A stretch of DNA of 64,000 bases from Nocardioides luti (GCF_014212315.1 NZ_JACKXE010000001.1:2790001-2854000); one strand, 5' to 3'. Shown: positions 26,801-35,137, counted from the stretch's first letter. A program made the numbers and translations. The notes: a model not told the origin generated them from the sequence alone.

Positions 26801-27667
26801 TCAGTCCTCGAGCGCGCGGACGGCGTCGTGGATCGCCAGCGTGCGCTGGGCCGACTCGACGTGGAGGTTCTCCACCATCTTGCCGTTGTAGGTGACGACG
26901 CCGGAGCCCTTGCCGTCCTCCCAGGCCTGGAGGATCCCGCGGGCGTCCTCGACGGCGCGCTCGCTGGGGGCGAACGCCTCGTTGGCTCCCTCGATCTGGC
27001 CGGGGTGGATCAGGGTCTTGCCGTCGAAGCCCATCTCGCGTCCCTGCCGGCACTCGGCCAGGAACCCGTCGGTGTCCTTGACGTCGTTGTAGACGCCGTC
27101 GACGATCGCGATGCCGGCGGCGCGCGCGGCCAGCAGCGACAGCGACAGCGAGGTCAGCAGCGGGGCGCGGCCGGGGACGTGCTCGGCGTACAGCTCCTTG
27201 ACGAGGTCGTTGGTGCCCATCACCAGCACCGCCAGCCGGTCCGAGGCGGCCGCGAGCTCGCGGACGTCGAAGATCGCCTGCGGCGTCTCGACCATGGCCC
27301 ACAGCTTCGTGTGGTCGGGGGCGCCGGCCTTCTCGAGCGCGGCGACGAGGCCGCGGACCTCGTCGGCGCTGTTGACCTTCGGGACCACGACGCCCGCGGG
27401 GCCGGCCTGCGCGGCGGCGGCCAGGTCGTCGTCGTGCCACTCGGTGCCGAGCCCGTTGACCCGGATCGTCAGGGTCCGGCGGCCGTACTCACCGGAGGAG
27501 ACGGCGGCCGCGGCGGCCTCGCGCGCGGCCGGCTTCGCGTCGGGGGCGACGGCGTCCTCGAGGTCGAAGATGACCGCGTCGACCGGGAGGGTCTTGGCCT
27601 TCTCGAGCGCCTTGGCGTTCGAGCTCGGCATGTAGAGGACCGAGCGCAGGGGGGTGAAGTCGCTCAT
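26801..27667 (-). CDS. CoA-ester lyase, HpcH/HpaI aldolase (CitE-like)
   Basis: A 288-residue TIM-barrel lyase of the CitE/HpcH-HpaI family. The start FTPLRSVLYMPSSNAKALEKA is characteristic, as are VIFDLEDAVAPDAKPAAREA, the Arg-containing strand TIRVNGLGTEW, and FDGKTLIHPGQIEGANEAF. The Glu and Asp in DLEDAV and in the helix MVETPQAIFDV coordinate magnesium. Stand-alone CitE-like enzymes cleave or form CoA esters such as citramalyl-, malyl- or beta-methylmalyl-CoA; the substrate is undecided. It lies 3 bases after a second lyase of the same superfamily, so the two form an operon. Confidence 0.88.
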   Translation of the reverse strand: MSDFTPLRSVLYMPSSNAKALEKAKTLPVDAVIFDLEDAVAPDAKPAAREAAAAAVSSGEYGRRTLTIRVNGLGTEWHDDDLAAAAQAGPAGVVVPKVNSADEVRGLVAALEKAGAPDHTKLWAMVETPQAIFDVRELAAASDRLAVLVMGTNDLVKELYAEHVPGRAPLLTSLSLSLLAARAAGIAIVDGVYNDVKDTDGFLAECRQGREMGFDGKTLIHPGQIEGANEAFAPSERAVEDARGILQAWEDGKGSGVVTYNGKMVENLHVESAQRTLAIHDAVRALED

Positions 27668-27670
27668 GGC

Positions 27671-28762
27671 TCAGGCCTCCTCGGGCGCGTCGATGGCGTC
27701 GTACTGCTTCTTGAGCTCGGGGTCGATCGCGGCCAGCTCCTCGGCCAGGCGGACCAGCACCAGGCACTGCTTGAGCGAGGCGTCGTCCTCCATCTTGCCG
27801 TCGAGCATCACCGCACCGGTGCCGTCGCCCATGGCAGCGACCACGCGGCGGGCGTGGGTGATGTCCTCGACGCTGGGGCTGAAGACCTTGTTGGCGATCG
27901 CGATCTGCTTCGGGTGCAGGCTCCAGGTGCCGACGCAGCCGAGCAGGAACGCGTTGCGGAACTGGTCCTCGCAGGCGGTCACGTCGGCGATGTCGCCGAA
28001 CGGGCCGTAGTAGGGGTAGATGCCGTGCATCGCGCAGGCGTCGACCATCCGGGCGATCGTGTAGTGCCACAGGTCCTGCTGGTACGTCGGGCGGCTGGCG
28101 TCCGGCTGGTCGGGGTTCGGGTCCTGGCGGACGAGGTAGCCCGGGTGCCCACCGCCGACGCGGGTGGTCTTCATCCGGCGGTCCGCGGCCAGGTCGGCCG
28201 GGCCGAGCGAGATGCCCTGCATGCGCGGGCTGGCGCCGCAGATCTCCTCGACGTTGGCCACGCCGCGGGCGGTCTCGAGGATCGCGTGCACGAGGATCGG
28301 GCGCTCCAGCCCGGCCTTGGCCTCGAGCTGGGCGAGCAGGCGGTCGACGTACTGGATGTCCTCGGCGCCCTGCACCTTCGGCACCATGATCACGTCGAGC
28401 TTGTCGCCGATCGCGGGGACGAGCGTCATCACGTCGTCGAGGAACCAGGGGCTGTCGAGCGCGTTGACGCGGGTCCACAGCTGGGTGGTGCCCCCGCCGC
28501 CGAGGCCCTCGGTCGACTGGCCGATCTTCACCAGGCCCTCGCGGGCGGCGACCTTGTTGTCGGCCTTGACGGCGTCCTCGAGGTTGCCGAGCAGCACGTC
28601 GACGGTGCCGACCATCCCGGGGATCTTGCCGGCCATCTTCTCGTTGCTCGGGTCGAAGAAGTGGATCGCCCGGCTCGGCCGCGCCGGGATCTCCGTCAAC
28701 GGGGTCGGCGCCCCCACGGCGAGGGGGCGGAAGAAGTCCTTGGCGCTGCGTGAGCTCGACAT
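27671..28762 (-). CDS. Malyl-CoA/beta-methylmalyl-CoA lyase-like protein
   Basis: A 363-residue HpcH/HpaI-aldolase/citrate-lyase-beta family protein, longer than the CitE-like neighbour and closer to Mcl. Markers are SRAIHFFDPSNEKMAGKIPG, GNLEDAVKADNKVAAREGLV, the substrate Arg strand LWTRVNALDSPW, and GTWSLHPKQIAIANKVFSPS. The GADLA-type turn is GPADLAADRRMK. It likely splits or forms malyl- or methylmalyl-type CoA thioesters in C2/C3-acid assimilation. TAGTTT lies seven bases upstream of the ATG on the minus strand, so it may be leaderless. Two large palindromes lie immediately upstream. Confidence 0.85.
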   Translation of the reverse strand: MSSSRSAKDFFRPLAVGAPTPLTEIPARPSRAIHFFDPSNEKMAGKIPGMVGTVDVLLGNLEDAVKADNKVAAREGLVKIGQSTEGLGGGGTTQLWTRVNALDSPWFLDDVMTLVPAIGDKLDVIMVPKVQGAEDIQYVDRLLAQLEAKAGLERPILVHAILETARGVANVEEICGASPRMQGISLGPADLAADRRMKTTRVGGGHPGYLVRQDPNPDQPDASRPTYQQDLWHYTIARMVDACAMHGIYPYYGPFGDIADVTACEDQFRNAFLLGCVGTWSLHPKQIAIANKVFSPSVEDITHARRVVAAMGDGTGAVMLDGKMEDDASLKQCLVLVRLAEELAAIDPELKKQYDAIDAPEEA

Positions 28763-28818
28763 GCTGCGGAAACTAGCAGCGGAGCGCTGGTGGTCGGTAT
28801 GACCGATGTCTCGCGGGG

Positions 28819-28846
28819 GAGTTTTGTCGGTCGACCGACAAAACTC
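28819..28846. repeat. Perfect 28-bp palindrome centred on GTCGAC
   Basis: The sequence from 28819 reads GAGTTTTGTCGGTC followed by its exact reverse complement. It is one of two related palindromes in this gap, upstream of the malyl-CoA-lyase-like gene and downstream of the DUF1992 gene (both minus strand). Centre-to-centre distance to the second is 62 bases. Confidence 0.85.
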
Positions 28847-28877
28847 GCGCTGGGACGCCGAGACTTCACCGTCCCGC

Positions 28878-28911
28878 CGGGAGTTTCAGCGGTCGACCGA
28901 TGAAACTCCCG
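28878..28911. repeat. Near-perfect 34-bp palindrome centred on GTCGAC
   Basis: Arms CGGGAGTTTCAGCGGTC and GACCGATGAAACTCCCG differ from perfect symmetry at one pair. It shares the core GAGTTT...CGGTCGACCG...AAACTC with the copy at 28819-28846. It ends 13 bases after the stop of the DUF1992 gene, so it may terminate that transcript, or act as an operator for the lyase operon. Confidence 0.85.
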
Positions 28912-28924
28912 CCAAGCCGCCCCC

Positions 28925-29521
28925 TCACCCCCGCCGGAACCAGCGCTTCCGGGGACGGGCGGGCTCGGCGGCCTGCTCGGCGCGGAGCTGGCGGGCACGC
29001 TCGCGAGCGGCCGCGGTGCGCTCGGTACGCCGCTCGGCCCAGGCCGCCAGGGTGGCGTCGACGTCGCGGGGCATGGTGATGAGCGGCGGGCCCTCGGGCA
29101 GGAGGTAGCGGGCGCGGATCACCCGGTCGTTGAAGTCCTCGACCTCGCGCCGGGCCTCGGCCGCGGAGCCGAGCCGGTCGAGCTTGGCGTCCAGCTCGGC
29201 GTCGTCCTTGCGCAGCTGCAGCGACGGCGGCAGCACCGCGATGCTCTCGCGCTCGACGAGCTTCTTGAGCCACCAGTCGGGGTCGTGCTGGCCGCCGAGC
29301 CCCTCGATCGGCTTGCCGTAGCCGGGCAGGTCGTCGAAGTCGCCCTTGGCCATCGAGACCCGGATCTGCTGGTCGACCCAGCTGGTCTGGTTCTGGATAC
29401 GCGCCGCGGCGGCGCTGCGGCCGGTGCGGGCGTCGGTGTCGCGCGCCGGGTTCACCCGGTCCACGCGGTCGGGTCGGTCGGCCGGGTCCTCGGGCCGCTT
29501 GCTGGAGTCAGGCATCGTCAT
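28925..29521 (-). CDS. DUF1992 (DnaJ-homologue subfamily C member 28) domain protein
   Basis: A 198-residue cytoplasmic protein. After a charged, disordered N-terminus, the conserved core is WVDQQIRVSMAKGDFDDLPG followed by YGKPIEGL and DPDWWLKKLVERE, diagnostic of DUF1992. A charged helix follows (LDAKLDRLGSAAEARREVED), and a basic tail ends RKRWFRRG. The start is the ATG at 29521, with AGGGGTG upstream; the longer frame to 30061 overlaps a real plus-strand gene and is not used. Molecular function is unknown, although the eukaryotic relative is tied to Golgi trafficking. Confidence 0.85.
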   Translation of the reverse strand: MTMPDSSKRPEDPADRPDRVDRVNPARDTDARTGRSAAAARIQNQTSWVDQQIRVSMAKGDFDDLPGYGKPIEGLGGQHDPDWWLKKLVERESIAVLPPSLQLRKDDAELDAKLDRLGSAAEARREVEDFNDRVIRARYLLPEGPPLITMPRDVDATLAAWAERRTERTAAARERARQLRAEQAAEPARPRKRWFRRG

Positions 29522-29647
29522 CACCCCTGCCGCCACGATAACCAACGCCCTGAAGTGCCGGCGCTCCGAAGGACCAGCCCTCGCCGCGACCGCCGCCGGG
29601 CCCGTGACCCGGGTTTCCCGCACCACCCGCAGGGGTAGACCAGCCTC

Positions 29648-30118
29648 GTGACCGACCTGCACGTGAAGTCCGATTCCCTCCGCACGGGGGCCGACGGCCT
29701 GCGCGTGCTGCGCGACGACGTCGCCAACGCCCGGGCCTACACCATGTCCTACATCGAGGTGCCCGACGGCGGGGGCGTCATCTTCGACATGTGCGAGTCG
29801 TCGATGAAGAAGGTGGCCCAGGGCGTCCTGGACATCCTCGGCGAGCTCAGCTCGGTCACCAACGTCTCGGCGAACGAGCTCGACCAGACGGCGCGGATGT
29901 ACGACAAGACCGATCACGCGGTGGCCGCGGCCCACGACAAGAAGTACGCCGAGGTGGAGGCTCTCCAGCCCGGCTACGGCTACGAGGACCGGGCCGGCGA
30001 CCCGATCGACACCGTGCCCACGGACCCGGGCACCCGCCCGCCGAGCGACGGCGAGGACCACCCGCCGACCAGCGGGTCCGGATCCGGCGGCGGCGGAGGC
30101 GGTGGTGGGTCGTGGTGA
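29648..30118 (+). CDS. EspC-like type VII secretion candidate with Gly-rich tail
   Basis: A 156-residue protein from GTG 29648, six bases after TAGACC. The first 95 residues form two amphipathic helices: VKSDSLRTGADGLRVLRDDV and ILGELSSVTNVSANELDQTA. They are followed by MYDKTDHAV, which fits the YxxxD/E export motif of ESX substrates (Tyr85, Asp89). This layout matches DUF2580/EspC-type proteins. The C-terminus is disordered, Pro/Asp-rich and ends in a run of glycines. It is the first of three overlapping genes (4-base overlaps). No ESX core gene is in the window, so export is an inference. Confidence 0.65.
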   Translation: MTDLHVKSDSLRTGADGLRVLRDDVANARAYTMSYIEVPDGGGVIFDMCESSMKKVAQGVLDILGELSSVTNVSANELDQTARMYDKTDHAVAAAHDKKYAEVEALQPGYGYEDRAGDPIDTVPTDPGTRPPSDGEDHPPTSGSGSGGGGGGGGSW

Positions 30119-30831
30119 CCGCGCCGAGCTTCACGCTCGACAAGCCCTACCCGGGCGAGCCGGTCCCGGAGGACCTGAACACGTTCATCGGGCTGCACGA
30201 CTGGTTGCACCCGACCGAGATCATCCGCAAGGCGATCGAGTACATCTTCTCGTTCAACCCCGGCGAGATGGTCGCCGACTGGGTCGGCGGCGACTGGAAG
30301 GCCGTCAGCGAGGCGGGCGTCGCGCCGGAGCAGATGAACGAGTACGTCGGCCGCTTCGGCTACGAGATCAACCAGGTCCGCATCGACATGATGGACGACT
30401 GGGAGGGTCACGCCGCGTCCGCCGCGGACAAGTACTTCGAGCTCCTCGCCCTCCAGATCGACGAGGTGAGCAGCCACCTGCACGTGGCCTCCCAGCAGTA
30501 CCACTTCCTCGCCGGCGGCATCCTGGCGCTGGCCGAGGAGGCCTCGAACGGCGTGCACGAGATCGAGGACAAGCTGATCGCGATGGGCGTCAAGGCGATC
30601 GCCGCGGCAGCACTCAGCGAGACCGTCGTCGGCTCCCTCATCTTCGGTGCCTGGGCGGCCAGCGACGCGAAGAAGTGCGTGGACCGCTGGCTCAAGGTCT
30701 ACGAGCGCTACGAGACCACCATCACCGTCGTGCACACCTCGATCGGCGCCCTCGAGACACTGCTCGGGTCCTTCCCGTCGACCGGCGAGATGGTGCTGCC
30801 GGCCGGCTACGACCACCCGGGCGTCCCGTGA
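30115..30831 (+). CDS. WXG-motif helical protein, second gene of EspC-like triad
   Basis: A 238-residue helical protein starting at GTG 30115, overlapping the previous stop by 4 bases. The WXG turn is DDWEGHAASAA with Trp96 and Gly98, flanked by long helices (NEYVGRFGYEINQVRIDMMD and ADKYFELLALQIDEVSSHLH). Another Trp-x-Gly is at 56-58. A hydrophobic helical segment near 165-195 (IAAAALSETVVGSLIFGAW) could be membrane-active. YERYE near 215 could serve as a YxxxE motif. It is probably a partner or secreted effector of the EspC-like protein. Confidence 0.6.
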   Translation: MTAPSFTLDKPYPGEPVPEDLNTFIGLHDWLHPTEIIRKAIEYIFSFNPGEMVADWVGGDWKAVSEAGVAPEQMNEYVGRFGYEINQVRIDMMDDWEGHAASAADKYFELLALQIDEVSSHLHVASQQYHFLAGGILALAEEASNGVHEIEDKLIAMGVKAIAAAALSETVVGSLIFGAWAASDAKKCVDRWLKVYERYETTITVVHTSIGALETLLGSFPSTGEMVLPAGYDHPGVP

Positions 30832-31163
30832 GCGGGCGCGACGAGCAGCCGCAGGTCCCGCCCAGCATCCTGGCCGCGGCCGGCGACCCCGTCGAGGCCG
30901 AGGAGCTGCGCCGCGCCTTCGTCGTCATCCGCGACTCCAGCAGCAACCCGGAGCTGGCCGACCTCGCGAAGCGGGTGCTGGACGGCCGGATGAGCTACCG
31001 CGAGTTCGGTCGCACCCAGACCTTCGACCAAGAGGCCGGGCGTGCGCTGCAGACCTTCGGCGAGGAGTGGCAGGCGCTGAGCGAGGACGAGCGCGAGGAG
31101 CTGGCGGCCCGCGGTCGGGCCGAGGAGCAGCGGCTCGCGGACGAGCTGCGCGATCGGCGCTGA
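30828..31163 (+). CDS. Third gene of EspC-like triad, charged helical protein
   Basis: A 111-residue acidic protein from GTG 30828, overlapping the previous stop by 4 bases. It is almost entirely helical: AEELRRAFVVIRDSSSNPEL, a central FGRTQTFDQEAGRALQTF, and a highly charged C-terminal helix. It has no WXG turn, membrane segment or cysteine. Its position suggests a dedicated chaperone or regulator of the two preceding proteins, but nothing in the sequence proves that. A similar three-gene arrangement recurs at 60.6-62.0 kb. Confidence 0.55.
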   Translation: MSGRDEQPQVPPSILAAAGDPVEAEELRRAFVVIRDSSSNPELADLAKRVLDGRMSYREFGRTQTFDQEAGRALQTFGEEWQALSEDEREELAARGRAEEQRLADELRDRR

Positions 31164-31202
31164 GGTCGACCCGGCTGCCCGAAAGCGCCGACGACGTACG
31201 GC

Positions 31203-31514
31203 TCAGTGCGCGAGCAGGTAGAGCCCGACCCCGGCGAGGGCCGCACCGGCGACCAGCCAGGCCGCCTCGACGCCGTACGACGGCAGGTGCTCCTTCGCGA
31301 TCACGTCGACGCGCGCGCGGTCGGCAAGCCACGTGCAGGTGGCGCCACCCAGCATCAGGGCGGCGGCGCCGGCGTCCAGCCACGAGTGGGTCCGCACGGC
31401 CGACAGCACGCCGAAGGCCGCGAGCACGACGATGATGAAGCCGATCCGCACGTAGCGCGACCGTGCGGTGGCGTCGACGTCGGCACTGGGGCGCTCGGGG
31501 TTGGTGCTGCTCAC
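31203..31514 (-). CDS. Small membrane protein of unknown function
   Basis: A 103-residue protein with three hydrophobic stretches: YVRIGFIIVVLAAFGVLSAV near 21-40, AGAAALMLGGATCTWLA near 49-65, and VEAAWLVAGAALAGVGLYLL near 82-101. The GTG start lies six bases after CATGAT on the minus strand. It is 7 bases upstream of the stop end of the MFS gene's neighbourhood but reads as a separate downstream cistron of that operon. No family recognised. Confidence 0.6.
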   Translation of the reverse strand: MSSTNPERPSADVDATARSRYVRIGFIIVVLAAFGVLSAVRTHSWLDAGAAALMLGGATCTWLADRARVDVIAKEHLPSYGVEAAWLVAGAALAGVGLYLLAH

Positions 31515-31521
31515 CGCGCCA

Positions 31522-32985
31522 TCATGCCGTTCGGGCGGCCGCGTCCTCGGGTGCCTCGCGCGGCATCATCGTGAGGGCGGCCGCGGCGGCGAGCGCGGCG
31601 ACGGCGCACACCGCCCAGACCACCAGGTAGCCGGACAGCGGCGCGTGCCCCTCGGTCGGGTCCTCGAGCGAGCCGGTCGAGGCCAGCGCGATCGCGAAGA
31701 CCGAGGACGCGATCGCCCCGCCGACGGTCTTGGTCGCGTTGGTCATGCCGGTCGCGAAACCCGTGCGCTCCGGGGGCGCAGCGGCCGCCGCGGCCGCCGG
31801 GAGCGCGGCGACCAGCGCTCCGGAGCCGATGCCGGCGATGCCCATGTTGAGCAGCGCCTGCGCGGTGCTGTCGTGGAAGGGGATCCACAGCGCGTAGCCG
31901 AGCGCGACGAGGACGCACGACACCAGCAGGGCGTTGCGGGCGCCGAGGAGCCGCGAGGTCAGCGGCAGCGTGAACGCCCCGACCGCCAGCGAGATGACGT
32001 AGACGCCGATCAGCGTCGAGACGAAGCCGGCGCTGGCGCCGAGGCCGTAGCCCGCCACGTCGGGGTCGGTGCGGGCGAACGTCGAGAGCGGGATCTGCGC
32101 GCCCAGCACCGACATGCCGAAGAGGAACGCCGTGAGCTGAACCGGCCACTGCGCGCGCTGGGCGAAGAGGCGGACGTCGACGATCGGGTCGGCGTGCCCG
32201 GCCTCGTAGCGGACGAACGGCACCAGGGCCAGGACCCCGAGCACCACGAGCAGCCAGGCGAGCAGGCTGCCGGGACCCTGCAGGCGGATCGTGATCAGGC
32301 CGGCCATCACCAGGCCGAGGGCCAGGGTGACGAGGGCGAGACCGGTGAGGTCGATGCCGCCCGAGGAGACGCCGGGGCGGTCCTCGATCCCGAACCAGAT
32401 GATGAGGAGGCAGATCGTCACCGCGATCGCCGGCAGCATCAGCAGCACCGGCATCGACAGCGTCTCGACGAGGGAGCCGCTGGTCAGGGCGCCGATGATG
32501 ACGGCCAGCTCGAGCGCCCCGACCAGGATGCCGGCGGCGCGCCGCGTCAGCTGGGCCTGCCGGCCGCTGTCCGCCGTACGCCGGTGGATGATCGCGACCT
32601 CCATGGGCAGCCAGACGACGTACGCCCCCTGGATCGCGAAGCCGACGAGGAACGTGGTGAACGACGGGGCGAAGGCGAGGATCCACGACCCGAGCGCGGT
32701 GACCGCCGTCGAGAGCAGCAGCACCTTCTTGTGGCCGACCAGGTCGCCGAGCCGGGCGAGGAACGGCACGACCAGCGCGGAGAGGATCAGCTGGGCGGCC
32801 TCGAACCAGTTGACGTCCGCGTCGCGCATGTCGAGGTGGCCGGCGACGTCCTTCCAGATCGGGGTGTAGAAGCCCTGGAGGATCCCGCTCGCGATCTCGA
32901 CGCAGACCAGGAAGCCGACGATCTTCGCCAGACCGGGGACGGGGGAGCGCTGCGCGGTGGCCGCCTGCTGGTCGAGTCCGGTCAT
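31522..32985 (-). CDS. MFS transporter co-transcribed with M20 peptidase
   Basis: A 487-residue, 14-helix-type major facilitator (DHA2-like drug/proton antiporter size). It starts MTGLDQQAATAQRSPVPGLA; motif A is FLARLGDLVGHKKVLLLSTA. The start ATG overlaps the stop of the upstream M20 peptidase gene by 4 bases, indicating translational coupling. The large Ala-rich loop ALPAAAAAAAPPERTGF sits between helices 10 and 11. Coupling to a PM20D1/CPS1-type amidase or peptidase suggests transport of the peptidase substrate or product, such as an N-acyl amino acid or peptide. The substrate remains unproven. Confidence 0.85.
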   Translation of the reverse strand: MTGLDQQAATAQRSPVPGLAKIVGFLVCVEIASGILQGFYTPIWKDVAGHLDMRDADVNWFEAAQLILSALVVPFLARLGDLVGHKKVLLLSTAVTALGSWILAFAPSFTTFLVGFAIQGAYVVWLPMEVAIIHRRTADSGRQAQLTRRAAGILVGALELAVIIGALTSGSLVETLSMPVLLMLPAIAVTICLLIIWFGIEDRPGVSSGGIDLTGLALVTLALGLVMAGLITIRLQGPGSLLAWLLVVLGVLALVPFVRYEAGHADPIVDVRLFAQRAQWPVQLTAFLFGMSVLGAQIPLSTFARTDPDVAGYGLGASAGFVSTLIGVYVISLAVGAFTLPLTSRLLGARNALLVSCVLVALGYALWIPFHDSTAQALLNMGIAGIGSGALVAALPAAAAAAAPPERTGFATGMTNATKTVGGAIASSVFAIALASTGSLEDPTEGHAPLSGYLVVWAVCAVAALAAAAALTMMPREAPEDAAARTA

Positions 32986-34337
32986 GACGGGAGCCTTTCG
33001 ATCAGGCGGAGGTACCACCCCACGCCGTCCAGGAAGTCGTCGACGCCGACGTGCTCGTCGAAGGAGTGGATCGACTGGCGCTGGGCCTTGGTCATCCGGA
33101 ACGGCGCGAAGCGGTAGACGTGGTCGCAGATCTCGGTGAAGAAGCGGGAGTCCGTGGCCGCCATCATCACGTAGGGCGCGGGCACCGCGTCGGGGAACCG
33201 CTCGGCGATCGTGGACTCCAGCAGCGCGAAGGCCTCGTCGTCCGGACCCATCGGGGAGACGGGGCTGGGCTCGTTGGACTCGAGGACGTCGATGTGGACC
33301 TGGTCGTCGGCGATCGTGCGGCGGACGTGCTCGAGCACCCCGGCCACGGTGTCGCCGACCATGATCCGGATGTTGACGCCCGCCTTGGCGGTCGAGGCGA
33401 TCACGTTGAGGGCCGGCGAGCCGGAGAGCGTGGTGACCGCGACGGTGGTGCGCACCATGGCGGCCGACTCCGGGCCGGCCGCGACCAGCGCCCGGGTGAG
33501 GACGGGGCGCAGACGCGCGGCGTTGGCGAGCAGGGGGCGCAGCGCGAGCGGGGCGTGCGGCGCCATCCGCCGCATCAGCTCGACGGTCGCGTCGGGGGCG
33601 CTGGCGGCCATCGGGGCGCGGTCGAGGCGCAGCACCGCGCGCGCCAGCCGCGCCGTGGGGCCGTTGCGGGCCGGCGTCGAGGCGTGCCCGCCGCGGCCCT
33701 CGACGCGAAGCTCGAGCGAGGTGGTGCCCTTCTCGGTCACGCCGATCACGCCGATCGGGGCGGCGACCCCGGGGAACGCCTCGATCGCCACCGCGCCGCC
33801 CTCGTCGAGGACGAACCAGGGGCGTACGCCGGCCGCGCGCAGGTGGGCGACCGCCGTCGGCGCGGCCGTGCCGAAGACCTCCTCGTCGCAGCCGAAGGAG
33901 AGCCAGACGTCCTGGGCGGGCACGTGGTCGCGCTCGAGCAGGGTCTCGACCGCCTCGCAGATCGCGACCAGCGAGCCCTTGTCGTCGAGGGTGCCGCGGC
34001 CCCAGATCGCCCCGTCGACCAGGTCGGCGCCGTACGCCGGGTGCTGCCACGGGGCGTCCTCGTCGACCGGGACGACGTCGAGGTGGGCCATCAGCACCAC
34101 CGGCCGGTCGGCGCTGCGACCGCGCCAGTGGAACAGCAGCCCGTGGGTGCTGATCCGGGTCAGGTCGAGCCGCTCGTGCAGCACCGGGAACTGCCGCGCC
34201 AGCTCGGCCAGGAAGTCGTCGAAGAGTCCGGTGTCGACGAGGGCCGGGTCCCGGTGCGACACCGTCGGGATGCGGACCAGCGCCTGGAGCTTCGCGACCG
34301 CGCGGGCGTGCTCGACCGCGCCCTCCCTCGTGGACAT
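32982..34337 (-). CDS. M20 family metallopeptidase (CPS1/PM20D1-like)
   Basis: A 451-residue di-zinc hydrolase. Metal-binding motifs are VVLMAHLDVVPV, IWGRGTLDDKGSL and SFGCDEEVFG, the last holding the catalytic Glu pair; a C-terminal HSFDEHVGVDD supplies a further ligand. The layout matches carboxypeptidase S/PM20D1, which hydrolyse peptides or N-acyl amino acids. I use the ATG at 34337 (MSTREGAVEH) because TAGCGT lies seven bases upstream; a GTG at 34346 overlaps that element. It is followed by a coupled MFS transporter. No signal peptide, so intracellular. Confidence 0.9.
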   Translation of the reverse strand: MSTREGAVEHARAVAKLQALVRIPTVSHRDPALVDTGLFDDFLAELARQFPVLHERLDLTRISTHGLLFHWRGRSADRPVVLMAHLDVVPVDEDAPWQHPAYGADLVDGAIWGRGTLDDKGSLVAICEAVETLLERDHVPAQDVWLSFGCDEEVFGTAAPTAVAHLRAAGVRPWFVLDEGGAVAIEAFPGVAAPIGVIGVTEKGTTSLELRVEGRGGHASTPARNGPTARLARAVLRLDRAPMAASAPDATVELMRRMAPHAPLALRPLLANAARLRPVLTRALVAAGPESAAMVRTTVAVTTLSGSPALNVIASTAKAGVNIRIMVGDTVAGVLEHVRRTIADDQVHIDVLESNEPSPVSPMGPDDEAFALLESTIAERFPDAVPAPYVMMAATDSRFFTEICDHVYRFAPFRMTKAQRQSIHSFDEHVGVDDFLDGVGWYLRLIERLPS

Positions 34338-34500
34338 GGGCTGCACGCTAGCGGGGTCCGGCCGGATCGGGGGTCGCGCCGGTGAAGTCGGTGCGTTGTC
34401 TCGGATGCGAGACCGGCGCGCGGCCGCGGTCGTTGACCCGGGTGGAGCGGACGGGTGGACTGGCGGGGTGCCCCCGACCCCCGCCGTGACCGCTGCTGCG

Positions 34501-35115
34501 TCAGGCTCGCCAGCCGCCGCGGTGCAGCACGTCGTCGAGCGGCTTGCGGGCCCGTCGCGCGGGGGAGCCGGCGTTGCCGGTGTCCTCGACCCGGTGGCCG
34601 ATCGTGATCACGCCGACGGGGTCGAAGGTCGCGGGGATGACGAACTCACGGCGTACCGCCTCGTCGCGCTCCGGCGGGATCCCGAAGAAGCAGGAGCCCA
34701 GCCCCTCGTCGACCGCGGTCTGGAGGATGAGCAGGCTCGCCATGGCGGCGTCCATGTGCCAGAACGGCATCGGCCAGCGCGCCTCGGCCCGGTCCTCCCA
34801 GCCCTTGTCGGCCTCGGCGTAGCGGGCGAGGTACGCCGCCTTGCTGCTGCACGGGACCACCACGACCGGCGCGCGCATCATGCCGCGCAGCCAGTCGTCC
34901 GGGTCCTCGAGGGCCGCCGGGTCGGTCGTGACCTGCCACCAGCGGCGTACGTCGGCGGGCGTGTCCAGCACGACGAACGCCCAACCCTGGCTGAAGCCCG
35001 CGCTCGGGGCGTGCGTGGCGTTGGCGATCGCGCGCTCCACGACCTGCGGGTCCACCGGCCGGTCGGCGTAGTTGCGGATCATCCTGCGCCGACGCACCAC
35101 GTCCTGGAACTCCAT
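34501..35115 (-). CDS. Nitroreductase family protein
   Basis: A 204-residue FMN-dependent NAD(P)H oxidoreductase. The N-terminus MEFQDVVRRRRMIRNYADRP is the family signature with the FMN-phosphate-binding Arg cluster. APSAGFSQGWAFVVLDT and the GLGSCFFGIPPERDEAVR segment are also typical. The GHRVEDTGN tail precedes a basic C-terminus. The ATG at 35115 is taken as start because the family begins here; it is only 22 bases from the divergent start of the M20 amidohydrolase. Physiological substrate unknown. Confidence 0.88.
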   Translation of the reverse strand: MEFQDVVRRRRMIRNYADRPVDPQVVERAIANATHAPSAGFSQGWAFVVLDTPADVRRWWQVTTDPAALEDPDDWLRGMMRAPVVVVPCSSKAAYLARYAEADKGWEDRAEARWPMPFWHMDAAMASLLILQTAVDEGLGSCFFGIPPERDEAVRREFVIPATFDPVGVITIGHRVEDTGNAGSPARRARKPLDDVLHRGGWRA

Positions 35116-35137
35116 GGGGCCCGAGTATGGACCGGCC

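Noticed and set aside
28925..30061. Long version (378 residues) of the DUF1992 protein
   Set aside because: The extension overlaps the EspC-like plus-strand gene and has random composition; the conserved domain begins after the ATG at 29521.
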